Of a stretch of DNA of 64,000 bases, positions 18,216 through 26,849 are shown piece after piece. The stretch is taken from the NCBI RefSeq assembly GCF_001428305.1, contig NZ_LMRZ01000005.1, positions 295,392 to 359,391 on the forward strand, given 5' to 3'. The position numbers were made by a program, and so were the translations under genes. The notes below the pieces were generated by a model. That model did no database searches, was not told where the DNA came from, and was given only the letters and a program-made list of their open reading frames with translations. Within the stretch, counting starts at the first letter, position 1. The number at the start of each line of letters is the position of its first letter. Source of the stretch: Janibacter sp. Soil728. GTDB lineage: Bacteria; Actinomycetota; Actinomycetes; Actinomycetales; Dermatophilaceae.

Positions 18216-18805
18216 CTGGCCAGCACCTGCAGGGCGGCCCGCAGGGCGCTGGAGACGTCCTCACTGCCGTGCTCGTCGGCGACCGTGGCCACCGCATCGC
18301 TGGACTGCTTGGTCGAGTAGCCCAGACCGACGAGGGCGTCGGCGACGTGCTCCTGCCAGGCCCTTGCGGGCACCGCAGCACCATTCGCTGCCCCTGCACC
18401 GGGGGCCTGCGGCAACTTGTCCCGCAGCTCGAGAGCGATCCGCTCCGCGCCCTTCTTGCCGATGCCGGGGACCTTGGTCAGGGTGGCGATGTCCTCGGCG
18501 GCGACGGCTGCGGACAGCTCGTCAGGGCTGAGGACCGACAGGATGGCCAACGCCACCCTGGGGCCGACCCCACTGACGGTCTGGGCGAGCTCGAAGGTGT
18601 CGCGCTCCCCCGCTGTCGCGAAGCCGTAGAGCGTCATCGAGTCCTCGCGCACGACCATGCTCGTGGCCAGCGCCACGGACGAGCCGGTGCGGCATCCGGC
18701 AGCGACCGACGGCGGCGTGTGGACGAGCAGACCGACGCCGTGCACGTCGACGACGACCCGGTCGAGGCCGACGTGCTGGGCGGTACCCGTGACGGACGCG
18801 ATCAT
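18212..18805 (-). CDS. ruvA: Holliday junction DNA-binding protein RuvA
   Basis: Tetramer that holds the four-way junction and recruits RuvB. The 197-residue protein has the N-terminal OB fold ([20 protein letters not shown]), two helix-hairpin-helix motifs ([14 protein letters not shown] and [20 protein letters not shown]) and a C-terminal domain III that contacts RuvB ([16 protein letters not shown]). ATGA overlaps join it to ruvC upstream and ruvB downstream. Confidence 0.97.
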   Translation of the reverse strand: MIASVTGTAQHVGLDRVVVDVHGVGLLVHTPPSVAAGCRTGSSVALATSMVVREDSMTLYGFATAGERDTFELAQTVSGVGPRVALAILSVLSPDELSAAVAAEDIATLTKVPGIGKKGAERIALELRDKLPQAPGAGAANGAAVPARAWQEHVADALVGLGYSTKQSSDAVATVADEHGSEDVSSALRAALQVLAR

Positions 18806-19344
18806 GCCCCCGCCACCGATCGCAGACGGGCCCGCTCACTGGCCGCGGCGAGCTCACGGCGGGTGTTGCCCGCACCTCGCCACTGGTGGCAGATCGCCAG
18901 GGCCAGGGCGTCGGCGGCGTCAGCCGGCTTGGGCGGCTCGGAGAGGGAGAGGATACGGGTGACCATGGTCGTGATCTGGGCCTTGTCTGCTCGGCCGGAG
19001 CCGGAGACGGCTGCCTTGACCTCGGTGGGGGTGTGCAGGGTGACGGGCAGGCCGCGCCGGGCGCCGGCCAGGAGCACCAGTCCGCTGACCTGGGCGGTCG
19101 TCATGACGGTGGGGACGTGCTCGGCGGCATAGACCCGCTCCAGGGCGATGACGTCGGGCGTGAAGCGGTCGAGCCACGCGTCGAGCTCGTCCTGCACGTA
19201 GGCGAGACGATCACCGGTGTCACGCCCCGCCGAGGTGCGCACGACGCCCACCGCGACCATCCGCAGCGCGCGGGCCTCCCCTTCGACGACCCCGAGTCCG
19301 CACCGGGTCAGCCCGGGGTCCACGCCCAGCACTCGCACGTGCAT
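18802..19344 (-). CDS. ruvC: Crossover junction endodeoxyribonuclease RuvC
   Basis: Resolves Holliday junctions by paired nicks. The 180-residue RNase H-fold nuclease has the acidic quartet: Asp in [12 protein letters not shown], Glu in [15 protein letters not shown], and the C-terminal Asp pair in [15 protein letters not shown]. First gene of ruvC-ruvA-ruvB; a LexA-type box lies 16 bp before its start codon, indicating DNA-damage induction of the operon. Confidence 0.97.
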   Translation of the reverse strand: MHVRVLGVDPGLTRCGLGVVEGEARALRMVAVGVVRTSAGRDTGDRLAYVQDELDAWLDRFTPDVIALERVYAAEHVPTVMTTAQVSGLVLLAGARRGLPVTLHTPTEVKAAVSGSGRADKAQITTMVTRILSLSEPPKPADAADALALAICHQWRGAGNTRRELAAASERARLRSVAGA

Positions 19345-19359
19345 CCTCCGACCCTCGAC

Positions 19360-19375
19360 TCGAACACCTGTTCTG
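19360..19375. promoter_or_regulatory. LexA (SOS) box upstream of ruvCAB
   Basis: TCGAACACCTGTTCTG matches the Gram-positive/actinobacterial LexA consensus TCGAAC-N4-GTTCGA at 10 of 12 defined positions, with only the last two differing. It ends 16 bp before the ruvC ATG on the coding strand side. ruvC is a known LexA target in mycobacteria, so the position fits known biology. Confidence 0.82.
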
Positions 19376-19423
19376 GTCGAGGCTACGTGTCGGCGACGCG
19401 CGCGGCGCCGCCGACACGCCGGA

Positions 19424-20185
19424 TCACTCGTCCTCGGCCTCGAGCTGGGCCATGACCTCGTCGGAGATGTCTCCGTTGGAGAAGACGTCCTGGACGTCGT
19501 CGCTGTCCTCGAGCGCCTCGACGACCCGCATCAGCTTCTTCGCGCCGTCGGCGTCGAGGGGCACCTGCATGCTCGGCAGGAAGGAGGCCTCGGCGGAGTC
19601 GTAGTCGACGCCCGCCTCCTGCAGAGCGGTGCGCACGGCGACGAAGTCGGTCGCCTCGGACACGATCTGCCAGGACTCGCCGAAGTCGTTGATCTCCTCG
19701 GCACCGGCCTCGAGCACGACCTCGAGCAGCTGGTCCTCGCTCTGCTCCGACTTGGGCACCATGACGACGCCCTTGCGGTTGAAGAGGTACGCGACCGAGT
19801 TGGGGTCGGCCAGGTTGCCGCCGTTGCGGCTCAGGGCAGTTCGCACCTCGGTGGCCGCGCGGTTCTTGTTGTCGGTGAGGCACTCGATGAGGATCGCGAC
19901 ACCGCCGGGCGCGTAGCCCTCGTAGGTGATGTTCTCCCAGTCGGCGCCGCCGGTCTCAGCACCGGACCCGCGCTTGATCGCGCGCTCGATGTTGTCGATG
20001 GGGACCGAGTTCTTCTTCGCCTTCTGCACGGCGTCGTAGAGGGTGGGGTTGCCCGTGAGGTCAGCACCGCCCGTGCGGGCCGCGACCTCGATGTACTTGA
20101 TCAGCTTGGCGAAGAGCTTGCCGCGCTTGGCGTCGATCGCCGCCTTCTTGTGCTTCGTGGTTGCCCATTTGGAGTGGCCGGACAC
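19424..20185 (-). CDS. YebC/TACO1-family protein
   Basis: A 253-residue cytosolic protein of the YebC/PmpR/TACO1 family, associated with transcription regulation and with translation of difficult sequences. The diagnostic N-terminus [20 protein letters not shown] and the conserved [18 protein letters not shown] and [19 protein letters not shown] segments are present, with an acidic C-terminus. Position upstream of ruvC is the common bacterial order. It lies 44 bp after pdxT, so pdxT-yebC-ruvCAB may be partly cotranscribed, with an extra SOS promoter before ruvC. Confidence 0.95.
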   Translation of the reverse strand: MSGHSKWATTKHKKAAIDAKRGKLFAKLIKYIEVAARTGGADLTGNPTLYDAVQKAKKNSVPIDNIERAIKRGSGAETGGADWENITYEGYAPGGVAILIECLTDNKNRAATEVRTALSRNGGNLADPNSVAYLFNRKGVVMVPKSEQSEDQLLEVVLEAGAEEINDFGESWQIVSEATDFVAVRTALQEAGVDYDSAEASFLPSMQVPLDADGAKKLMRVVEALEDSDDVQDVFSNGDISDEVMAQLEAEDE

Positions 20186-20229
20186 GTAGGTCTCCTCGGT
20201 GTGGCTGGCAGGTGGTCCGAAAAAGGATC

Positions 20230-20844
20230 TTACGCGCTCGTCTTTTGCACCATGTCGACGAAGAGCCGGTGGATGCGGTGGTCACCGGTCACCTCGGGGT
20301 GGAAGCTCGTCGCGAGCAGATGGCCCTGACGGACGACGACAGGATGGGACTCACCCTCGGTCTCGACGCTCGCGAGGACCTCGACGTCCGGGCCGCAGGC
20401 CTCCACCCAGGGCGCGCGGATGAAGACGGCCCGCAGCGGTCCCCCGGCCACGCCCGCCACGTCGAGGTCGACCTCGTAGGAGTCGACCTGTCGCCCGAAG
20501 GCATTGCGGCGCACCGTGACGTCGAGACCACCGAGGGTCTGCTGGTCGCGATGCCCGTCGAGGATCCGGTCGGCGAGCAGGATCATCCCGGCGCAGCTGC
20601 CGTAGACCGGCATGCCGTCGGCGATGCGGGAGCGAAGGGGGTCCCGCAGCCCGAAGATGCGCGTCAGCTTGTCGATGGTCGTCGACTCCCCGCCGGGAAG
20701 GACCAGGGCATCCACCGCAGCCAGCTCCTCGGGGCGGCGCACGGCGACGGTGCTCGCCCCGGACTCCTCGAGCGCAGCACGGTGCTCACGGACATCGCCC
20801 TGGACTGCGAGGACGCCGATGACGGGCCGGGAGGGATCGCTCAT
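20230..20844 (-). CDS. pdxT: Pyridoxal 5'-phosphate synthase glutaminase subunit PdxT
   Basis: Class I glutamine amidotransferase that supplies ammonia to PdxS. The 204-residue protein has the oxyanion loop [14 protein letters not shown], the nucleophile elbow [15 protein letters not shown] (Cys) and the His-Glu pair in [15 protein letters not shown]. The start is ATG 20844 ([17 protein letters not shown]). Unlike the common pdxS-pdxT pair, its partner pdxS lies about 2.4 kb away, beyond a divergent envelope operon. Confidence 0.95.
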   Translation of the reverse strand: MSDPSRPVIGVLAVQGDVREHRAALEESGASTVAVRRPEELAAVDALVLPGGESTTIDKLTRIFGLRDPLRSRIADGMPVYGSCAGMILLADRILDGHRDQQTLGGLDVTVRRNAFGRQVDSYEVDLDVAGVAGGPLRAVFIRAPWVEACGPDVEVLASVETEGESHPVVVRQGHLLATSFHPEVTGDHRIHRLFVDMVQKTSA

Positions 20845-20935
20845 GTCACGGAATGTAGTCCGCATCGAGTGGGGCACCCGCACGCGCCCCGGGACACAGT
20901 CCGCGACCGCCGCACCACGTGCCGGCGTGGCCTCG

Positions 20936-20960
20936 GTTTTGATGGCCGGAACCGGGGTAA
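20936..20960 (+). promoter_or_regulatory. SigB/SigF-like stress promoter for the 21.0-23.2 kb operon
   Basis: GTTT (20936-20939) and GGGTAA (20955-20960) are separated by 15 bases, matching the actinobacterial general-stress sigma consensus GTTT-N15-17-GGGTAT with one change at the last base. It lies 41 bp upstream of the YtxH-like ATG, on the same strand as the operon. Sigma assignment is by consensus only. Confidence 0.65.
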
Positions 20961-21001
20961 GCCCGTTGACCCAGCAACACGAAGAGACCCTGGAGGTTGT
21001 C

Positions 21002-21328
21002 ATGAACAAGATCTCGATGATCGTGGCCGGCGTTGCCGGCTACGTGCTCGGTACCCGAGCAGGACGAGAGCAGTACGACACGATGGCGACGACGGCCCGC
21101 AAGATCTGGCGTGACCCCAAGGTGCAACGCAAGGCCGGTCAGGCGCAGCAGGCGGCCGGCGACCTCGGGCAGAAGGCCGGGGACAAGGTCACGTCGAAGG
21201 TCAAGGAGCACACCGGCGGTGACTCGTCCACCGACTCGCGGAGCAGTTCCACCTCGGGCACGACGCCGGACCTCGGTATGCCTCCGACAGGTGGCGGCAC
21301 GACGCACGGCGGGGGGCCGCATGGCTGA
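21002..21328 (+). CDS. Small YtxH-like stress protein
   Basis: A 108-residue protein with an N-terminal hydrophobic stretch ([20 protein letters not shown]) and a Lys/Gln/Ala-rich helical middle ([20 protein letters not shown]). This layout is typical of YtxH-like general-stress proteins. The C-terminus (from about residue 75) is Gly/Ser/Thr-rich and disordered. GGAGG lies 7 bases before the ATG. It overlaps the next gene by 8 bp and begins a four-gene envelope operon behind a SigB-like promoter. Confidence 0.75.
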   Translation: MNKISMIVAGVAGYVLGTRAGREQYDTMATTARKIWRDPKVQRKAGQAQQAAGDLGQKAGDKVTSKVKEHTGGDSSTDSRSSSTSGTTPDLGMPPTGGGTTHGGGPHG

Positions 21329-21758
21329 TCAGCACCACGAAGGCGCTCACGCCGCAGGACGCACCGACATCGGGGCGCAGCACGAGACGACCGGACAGCT
21401 CATCGCAGACGCGACCGAGCAGATCGGCCAGCTCGTCCGGCAGGAGATGGCGCTCGCCAGGGCGGAGCTGACCCAGAGCGCCAAGAAGGCGGGCACCGGC
21501 GCCGGCCTCTTCGGCGGAGCAGGTCTCGTCGCGCTCTACGGCGTCGCGGTGCTCATCGCGACCGCCGTCATCGCGTTGGACCTCGTCATGCCGCTCTGGC
21601 TGGCCGCCCTCGTCGTGGGGATCGTCCTGCTCGCCGTCGCGGGGGTGCTCGCCCTCGTCGGCAAGAAGCAGGTGACGCAGGCGACGCCGCCGGTCGAGCG
21701 CACCGTCCACAACGTCAGGGCGGACATCGACACCGTCAAGGGAGGACAGCACACATGA
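21321..21758 (+). CDS. Holin-like (DUF1469-type) membrane protein
   Basis: A 145-residue protein with a helical N-terminus (TGQLIADATEQIGQLVRQEM) and two adjacent TMs (GLFGGAGLVALYGVAVLIATAVI and LWLAALVVGIVLLAVAGVLAL), ending in VGKKQVTQATPPVERTV. This matches the actinobacterial 'phage holin family'/DUF1469 group, which are host envelope proteins despite the name. No lysis genes are near. It overlaps its neighbours by 8 and 4 bp. Confidence 0.82.
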   Translation: MADQHHEGAHAAGRTDIGAQHETTGQLIADATEQIGQLVRQEMALARAELTQSAKKAGTGAGLFGGAGLVALYGVAVLIATAVIALDLVMPLWLAALVVGIVLLAVAGVLALVGKKQVTQATPPVERTVHNVRADIDTVKGGQHT

Positions 21759-22123
21759 GCACATTCGACGAGCACGAGCGCGGGCTCGACGGCAACGGGT
21801 CTACGGGCCAGGACGCGGACGTCGAGCGGCTCGAGCGCGATGCGGCCGCAGCCAGGGCCGACCTGGCGGACACGGTCGACGCACTCACCGCCAAGCTCGA
21901 CGTCAGGAGCAGGGCCAAGCACGGCGCCGACGCCCAGCTGGCCAGGGCGCAGCACGCCGTGGCCGACGTCCGGCGCACCGCGACCGACCGCGACGGCAGG
22001 CCGCTGCCCCTGGCATGGCTGGCGGGAGGGCTCGCGCTCGCCGTGGTCGTGGGCGGGCCGCTCGTCGTGCGGGCCCTCCGCTCACGCACCCGGTGGGCCC
22101 GCTCCGTGCGGTCCGCGCGCTGA
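21755..22123 (+). CDS. DUF3618 family protein
   Basis: A 122-residue actinobacterial protein. The DUF3618 signature (VERLERDAAAARADLADTVDALTAKLD) occupies about residues 23-49, followed by a linker helix and one C-terminal TM (LAWLAGGLALAVVVGGPLVV) with an Arg-rich tail. Such genes regularly follow the holin-like gene, as here with an ATGA overlap. Function unknown; probably envelope-associated. Confidence 0.83.
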   Translation: MSTFDEHERGLDGNGSTGQDADVERLERDAAAARADLADTVDALTAKLDVRSRAKHGADAQLARAQHAVADVRRTATDRDGRPLPLAWLAGGLALAVVVGGPLVVRALRSRTRWARSVRSAR

Positions 22124-23178
22124 TGGCCGCACGAGCACGTCGCGGCGACGGCACGGCGCCGCACCCGGAGGAATCCCGCAAGCCCGACGCGCCGACGGAC
22201 ATCACCAGGCCCACCTTGCGCTACGTGCTGCGCAAGACGGCGCGGGAGTTCTCCGCGGACGAGTGCACCGACCTCGCCGCAGCATTGACGTACTACGCGG
22301 TCCTGGCGCTCTTCCCCGCCTTCATCGCGCTGATGTCCCTCGTGGGCCTCGTCGGGCAGGGACCCCAGACGGTCGAGACCATCCTGGGAGTCGTGCGGGA
22401 CACCGCCGGCGCCTCCGTGGCCGACGCCATCGAGCCGGTCATGACCTCGTTGTCGCAGACTCCGGGGGCGGGCCTCGCCCTCGTCCTGGGTCTCGTCGGC
22501 GCCCTCTGGTCAGCGTCCGGGTACGTCAACGCGTTCTCCCGGGCGATGAACCGCATCTACGGCTTCAGGGAGGGGCGCCCCTTCTGGAAGCTGCGTCCCA
22601 TCACCTTGCTCGTCACCCTGGTGCTGCTCGTGCTCGTCGCCCTCGTGCTCGTGGGGCTCGTGGTCTCGGGTCCCGTGGCGACGTCGATCGGCTCGGCACT
22701 GGGCCTCGGATCGGCCGCGGTGACGATCTGGCAGATCGCCAAGTGGCCGGTACTCCTGGCTGTGGTGGTCCTCATCGTCGCGATCCTCTACTACGCCACG
22801 CCCAACGTTCGCCAGCCCAGGATGCGGTGGATGAGCCCGGGCGCACTGCTGGCGATCCTCGTCTGGGTGCTCGCCTCGGTCGTCTTCGGGGTGTACGTCG
22901 CCAGCTTCGGGTCGTACAACAAGACGTACGGCTCGATGGCCGGCATCATCGTCTTCCTCCTGTGGCTGTGGCTGACCAATGTCGCCCTGCTCTTCGGGGC
23001 CGAGCTCGACACCGAGCTCGAGCGTGGCCGGGAGCTGCAGGCCGGCATGCCCGCGGAGGAGGAGATCCAGCTGCCGGCCCGGGACTCCAGGGGCATCGAC
23101 AAGAAGCGGGAGAAGCACGAGGCCGATGTGCGGGAGGGACGTCGGCTGCGCAACCACTCCCACCGGGACCCGGACTGA
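22123..23178 (+). CDS. YihY/virulence factor BrkB family inner membrane protein
   Basis: A 351-residue polytopic membrane protein. The family hallmark is seen in ECTDLAAALTYYAVLALFPAFIALMSL and in the closing TM region MAGIIVFLLWLWLTNVALLFGAELDTELER; about six TMs in all. Despite older names (RNase BN, BrkB), the biochemical role is unknown. The ATG shares a base with the preceding stop (TGATG). It is the last gene of the operon, and a strong terminator follows. Confidence 0.9.
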   Translation: MAARARRGDGTAPHPEESRKPDAPTDITRPTLRYVLRKTAREFSADECTDLAAALTYYAVLALFPAFIALMSLVGLVGQGPQTVETILGVVRDTAGASVADAIEPVMTSLSQTPGAGLALVLGLVGALWSASGYVNAFSRAMNRIYGFREGRPFWKLRPITLLVTLVLLVLVALVLVGLVVSGPVATSIGSALGLGSAAVTIWQIAKWPVLLAVVVLIVAILYYATPNVRQPRMRWMSPGALLAILVWVLASVVFGVYVASFGSYNKTYGSMAGIIVFLLWLWLTNVALLFGAELDTELERGRELQAGMPAEEEIQLPARDSRGIDKKREKHEADVREGRRLRNHSHRDPD

Positions 23179-23220
23179 TCGGCCGGATCATCCCCACGGC
23201 TCCTTGACCCACGTACTGGC

Positions 23221-23257
23221 AGAAGGGCGCCCCGGCCGTCGGTCGGGGCGCCCTTCT
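23221..23257. terminator. Strong bidirectional terminator
   Basis: AGAAGGGCGCCCCG (23221-23234) and CGGGGCGCCCTTCT (23244-23257) make a perfect 14-bp stem with a 9-base loop, between the convergent yihY-like and pdxS genes. The A-rich and T-rich stem ends allow it to act on both strands. Confidence 0.92.
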
Positions 23258-23275
23258 GACTGGATCAGCTGGCCG

Positions 23276-24169
23276 TCACCAGCCGCGCTCGGACAGCCGG
23301 TGCGGCTCGGGGATCTCGTCGACGTTGATGCCGACCATGGCCTCCCCCAGTCCGCGGGAGATCTTGGCCAGGGCGTCCGGGTCGTCGAAGAAGGTGGTCG
23401 CCTTGACGATCGCCTCGGCGCGCTCGACGGGGTTGCCGGACTTGAAGATGCCGGAGCCGACGAAGACACCCTCGGCGCCCAGCTGCATCATCATCGCGGC
23501 GTCCGCGGGAGTGGCGATGCCGCCGGCGGTGAAGAGCACGACGGGCAGCTTGCCGTTGGCAGCGACCTCCTTGACGAGCTCGTAGGGGGCCTGCAGCTCC
23601 TTGGCTGCGACATACAGCTCGTCGTCGGCCATCGTGCTCAGACGAGCGAGCTGCTGGCGGATCTGACGCATGTGCGTGGTCGCGTTGGAGACGTCACCGG
23701 TACCGGCCTCGCCCTTGCTACGGATCATCGCCGCGCCCTCGGTGATGCGACGCAGTGCCTCACCCAGGTTGGTCGCACCACAGACGAAGGGGACGGTGTA
23801 GTTCCACTTGTCGATGTGGTTGGCGTAGTCGGCCGGGGTGAGGACCTCGGACTCGTCGATGTAGTCGACGCCGAGGGACTCCAGGATCTGCGCCTCGACG
23901 AAGTGTCCGATGCGCGCCTTGGCCATGACGGGGATCGAGACGGCCTCGATGATGCCGTCGATCATGTCGGGGTCGCTCATCCGCGAGACGCCACCCTGGG
24001 CGCGGATGTCGGCGGGGACGCGTTCGAGCGCCATGACGGCGACGGCGCCGGCGTCCTCGGCGATCTTGGCCTGGTCAGGCGTGACGACGTCCATGATGAC
24101 GCCACCCTTGAGCATCTCCGCCATGCCACGCTTGACGCGCGCGGTCCCGGTCGTCGTGTCGCTACCCAT
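23276..24169 (-). CDS. pdxS: Pyridoxal 5'-phosphate synthase subunit PdxS
   Basis: Synthase subunit that builds PLP from ribose 5-phosphate, glyceraldehyde 3-phosphate and ammonia from PdxT. The 297-residue TIM barrel has [37 protein letters not shown], the phosphate-binding [16 protein letters not shown] and [13 protein letters not shown]. The start is ATG 24169; the longer frame upstream overlaps the regulator. It is divergent from the MocR-type gene at 24299, as pdxST is from pdxR in other actinobacteria. Confidence 0.97.
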   Translation of the reverse strand: MGSDTTTGTARVKRGMAEMLKGGVIMDVVTPDQAKIAEDAGAVAVMALERVPADIRAQGGVSRMSDPDMIDGIIEAVSIPVMAKARIGHFVEAQILESLGVDYIDESEVLTPADYANHIDKWNYTVPFVCGATNLGEALRRITEGAAMIRSKGEAGTGDVSNATTHMRQIRQQLARLSTMADDELYVAAKELQAPYELVKEVAANGKLPVVLFTAGGIATPADAAMMMQLGAEGVFVGSGIFKSGNPVERAEAIVKATTFFDDPDALAKISRGLGEAMVGINVDEIPEPHRLSERGW

Positions 24170-24212
24170 GGTCTTCTCCCTCGTCCGTGGTCCCGGCGCA
24201 CCCGGGCCAATG

Positions 24213-24250
24213 TTTGATCTAGGCCAGAAACTAGCACGGCACAGATCAAA
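24213..24250. promoter_or_regulatory. Candidate PdxR operator in the pdxS/pdxR intergenic region
   Basis: TTTGATCT (24213-24220) and AGATCAAA (24243-24250) are a perfect inverted repeat separated by 22 bp in the 129-bp divergent promoter region. CTAG occurs twice between them (24219-24222 and 24231-24234). The AT-rich sites stand out from the surrounding GC-rich DNA. MocR/PdxR regulators bind split sites of this kind; binding here is inferred. Confidence 0.6.
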
Positions 24251-24298
24251 GTCCTCCCTGCCGCTCGCGTGACGAGAACCCCATCTAGACTCCGGGAC

Positions 24299-25630
24299 GT
24301 GACTACCGAAGCAGCCCCCATCACCGGGGGGACGGCCGCCGAGATCGCCGACAGCGTGCGCGGACTCGTCGAGCGCGGCCACCTCTCCCCCGGTGACGTC
24401 CTTCCGCCGGTGCGGGCGCTGGCCGAGCAGCTCGGGGTCAATCGCAACACGGCAGTCGCCGCCTACCGCGTGCTGGCCCGCTCCGGTGTCGTCGTCTCGC
24501 AGGGCCGGGCCGGCACCCGGGTCGCGCGGCGCTCACGAGTCCCGCAGGAGGGCTTCGCCGCCGCGGGCTCGCTCCGCGACGTCGGCACCGGCAATCCCGA
24601 CCCCCGACTCATCCCGGACCTGGGACCGGCTCTCGCTGCCGCCGCGGGCCGGCACGTGCTCTACGGCGAACCCACGATCGATCGCGACCTCCTGTCCTGG
24701 GCGCGCGGGTGGATGGCTCCCGACGTGCCGGCGGCCACCGCGGAGCTGCACCTCACACTCACCAGTGGCGCCGTCGACGCCGTCGAGCGACTCTTGGCAC
24801 AGGCACTGCTGCGTGACGACACCGTGGCCCTCGAGGATCCCTGCTTCCTCGCGAGCATCCATCTCGCCCAGCTCGGGGGCTACCGCGCCGTGCCGGTCCC
24901 CGTCGACGCCGAGGGGATGACCGTCGACGGCCTGCGCCAGGCCCTCGACCAGGGAGTACGAGCCGTCGTGAGCACGCCCCGCGCGCAGAACCCCACGGGC
25001 GCGTCACTGAGCGCCCGCCGGGCCGAGGCCCTCCGCGAGGTGATGTCGAAGCACCCGTACGTCCTCGTCGTGCAGGACGACTACTACTCCTACCTGTCCC
25101 GGCAGCCCTTCCACTCGATCGTCGGACCTGAGCACCAGCGCTGGGCGCTCGTGCGGTCGGTCTCGAAGTTCGCGGGGCCCGACATGTGCCTCGCGGTGAC
25201 GGCCTGCGATGCCGACACGGCCGCGAGGCTCGAGATGCGCCTCAGCCCCGGCACGACGTGGGTGAGCCACCTGCTGCAACGGATCACGCACTCCGTGATG
25301 ACGGACGAGGCCGCACTGACCCTCATCGAGCAGGCGAGTGCGCACTATGCGCAGCGCAATGACTCCTTCGCCGAGCGTCTCACCGAGCGCGGCCTGCCCA
25401 CCGTCGCCGGCGACGGGATGAGCCTGTGGGTCGGCCTGCCCGTGCCCGCGCGTGACGTCGCAGAGCGGCTGACCCGTCGGGGATGGCTCGTGCGCACTGG
25501 CGACGACTTCCGGCTCGAGGAGAGCGACGAGCCCTCGCACCACCTGAGGTTGACCGTGCACGACCTCGGTGACGATGACGCGGCCACCCTTGCCGGAGAT
25601 CTCGTGGACGCTGTCCACGAGGTCGGTTGA
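24299..25630 (+). CDS. MocR/PdxR-type regulator (GntR HTH plus aminotransferase-like domain)
   Basis: A 443-residue chimeric regulator: N-terminal winged helix ([34 protein letters not shown], about residues 33-67) joined to a fold-type I aminotransferase-like domain that in MocR proteins binds PLP as the effector. The PLP-lysine region reads [16 protein letters not shown] with the expected Lys. Start GTG 24299 sits opposite pdxS. Best inferred role: PdxR, controlling pdxS and perhaps pdxT according to PLP level. Another MocR function is possible but less likely given the neighbour. Confidence 0.87.
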   Translation: MTTEAAPITGGTAAEIADSVRGLVERGHLSPGDVLPPVRALAEQLGVNRNTAVAAYRVLARSGVVVSQGRAGTRVARRSRVPQEGFAAAGSLRDVGTGNPDPRLIPDLGPALAAAAGRHVLYGEPTIDRDLLSWARGWMAPDVPAATAELHLTLTSGAVDAVERLLAQALLRDDTVALEDPCFLASIHLAQLGGYRAVPVPVDAEGMTVDGLRQALDQGVRAVVSTPRAQNPTGASLSARRAEALREVMSKHPYVLVVQDDYYSYLSRQPFHSIVGPEHQRWALVRSVSKFAGPDMCLAVTACDADTAARLEMRLSPGTTWVSHLLQRITHSVMTDEAALTLIEQASAHYAQRNDSFAERLTERGLPTVAGDGMSLWVGLPVPARDVAERLTRRGWLVRTGDDFRLEESDEPSHHLRLTVHDLGDDDAATLAGDLVDAVHEVG

Positions 25631-25692
25631 GAGACACCTCCCGCACGACTCACCTCAGCGGACGGTGAGCCCGTGGGCCCAGGGCCCCCGGG

Positions 25693-26184
25693 TCAGAGGC
25701 GGTCCGGACCGCTCGGCGGTGGAGGGTCGACCGGGCCCTCTCCCGGAGGGGGCGGCGGTGCGGTGCGATCGGACGCGGGAGGCGGTGGCGTCTCGCCGTG
25801 GGACGAAGGGGGCTGTGGCGCCTGGTGTCCGGTGCCGGGCGGCGGGGGTGCCTGCTGGGTCGGCTGCGAGGAGTTGCCCATGACATTGGAGCGGATGTCG
25901 CCGAGGGCTGCGCGAGGGTCCTTGCCCTTCTGCCGCGCCCACAGCAGATAGACGATGAGCCCGACGACCGCCAAGGGCAGGAGGCAGCAGCAGAGACCGA
26001 GGAACCCGATGCCGCCACCCCGGCGTCGGCGACGACGTCGCATCGGGAGCGCCGCCAGCGCGCGGTCACCACCCACGAGGGCCAGCTGGGCCACGGCGAG
26101 CTGCTCCAGACCGACCCGGGGCAGGCCGGTCAGGGTGAGCAGCTCGTTGAGCGGTGTCACGAGGGTCAGGTCTGTCAGGCTCAT
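25693..26184 (-). CDS. Hypothetical membrane protein with Pro-rich tail
   Basis: A 163-residue protein with a Leu-rich N-terminus (about 1-45), a run of eight Arg (about 49-56), a hydrophobic segment containing three adjacent Cys (LGLCCCLLPLAVVGLIVYLLW), and a Pro/Gly/Ser-rich C-terminus of about 60 residues. The many Pro runs make some of the open frame questionable, but the TM and basic anchor look real. No family recognised. Confidence 0.5.
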   Translation of the reverse strand: MSLTDLTLVTPLNELLTLTGLPRVGLEQLAVAQLALVGGDRALAALPMRRRRRRRGGGIGFLGLCCCLLPLAVVGLIVYLLWARQKGKDPRAALGDIRSNVMGNSSQPTQQAPPPPGTGHQAPQPPSSHGETPPPPASDRTAPPPPPGEGPVDPPPPSGPDRL

Positions 26185-26276
26185 GCCCAGATCATGCCTG
26201 CCCGGACGGCTTCTGGCGAGGGCCTCGCCACCCGCACCGCGACGTCGTCACCCGGCCGGCTGACGAGTGGTCCGGT

Positions 26277-26849
26277 TCAGCTGCCGATCTGGGCGTCGTC
26301 GAACTCGACGGTCTGCGGCAGGTCCGCGTAGCCGGCCAGGCGGAAGAGCCGCACCACGCGCTTGGCCCGCACCCGCTGGACCTCCTTGACGGCCTCATTG
26401 TGGAAGCGCCGGGCGAGCTGCACGCGCAGGCCGGCCTCGCGGACCCGCTCCAGCGCAGCCGCGCCGACTCCCCCCTTCGCCTCGATGTCGCCGGAGACCT
26501 CCGGTGGCAGCGCCGCATGGAGCACCTCGGTCAGCTCGCTCTCGACGGTCTCCCGTCCGGCGAAGTGCTGGCCCTCGAGGAGATCGGACTCGAAGGTCCG
26601 CTCGTTGACCCGCTCGAGGGACTCGCTCGCGGCCGCTGCGAGCAGGAAGCCGCTCGCGGGGTCGATGGCACCGGAGTTGGCCAGCTCGAGGCCGGCCTCG
26701 GCCCGCCGCACGACGTGGGCGTCGAGGGCAGACAGCGCGCCTTCGACCTTGGCGTGCAGCCGGTCGAGCCGCGCTGCGCTGTAGGAGAGGTACCAGGCCA
26801 TGATCACGAGCAGACAGATGACGACGACGATCCAGCTGATGACGGTCAT
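26277..26849 (-). CDS. LemA-like membrane-anchored helical protein
   Basis: A 190-residue protein with an N-terminal TM (ISWIVVVICLLVIMAWYLS) and a helical domain beginning YSAARLDRLHAKVEGALSALDAHVVRRAEAG, the pattern of LemA-like proteins. It corresponds to the N-terminal part of the membrane/NUDIX proteins that follow pimA in mycobacteria; no NUDIX motif is seen here. It overlaps pimA by ATGA (26846-26849) and ends the mannolipid operon. Function unknown. Confidence 0.75.
   Translation of the reverse strand: MTVISWIVVVICLLVIMAWYLSYSAARLDRLHAKVEGALSALDAHVVRRAEAGLELANSGAIDPASGFLLAAAASESLERVNERTFESDLLEGQHFAGRETVESELTEVLHAALPPEVSGDIEAKGGVGAAALERVREAGLRVQLARRFHNEAVKEVQRVRAKRVVRLFRLAGYADLPQTVEFDDAQIGS

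Noticed and set aside
21321..21758. Prophage lysis gene (holin name)
   Set aside because: The family name is historic; no endolysin or structural phage genes are near, and the context is an envelope-stress operon.
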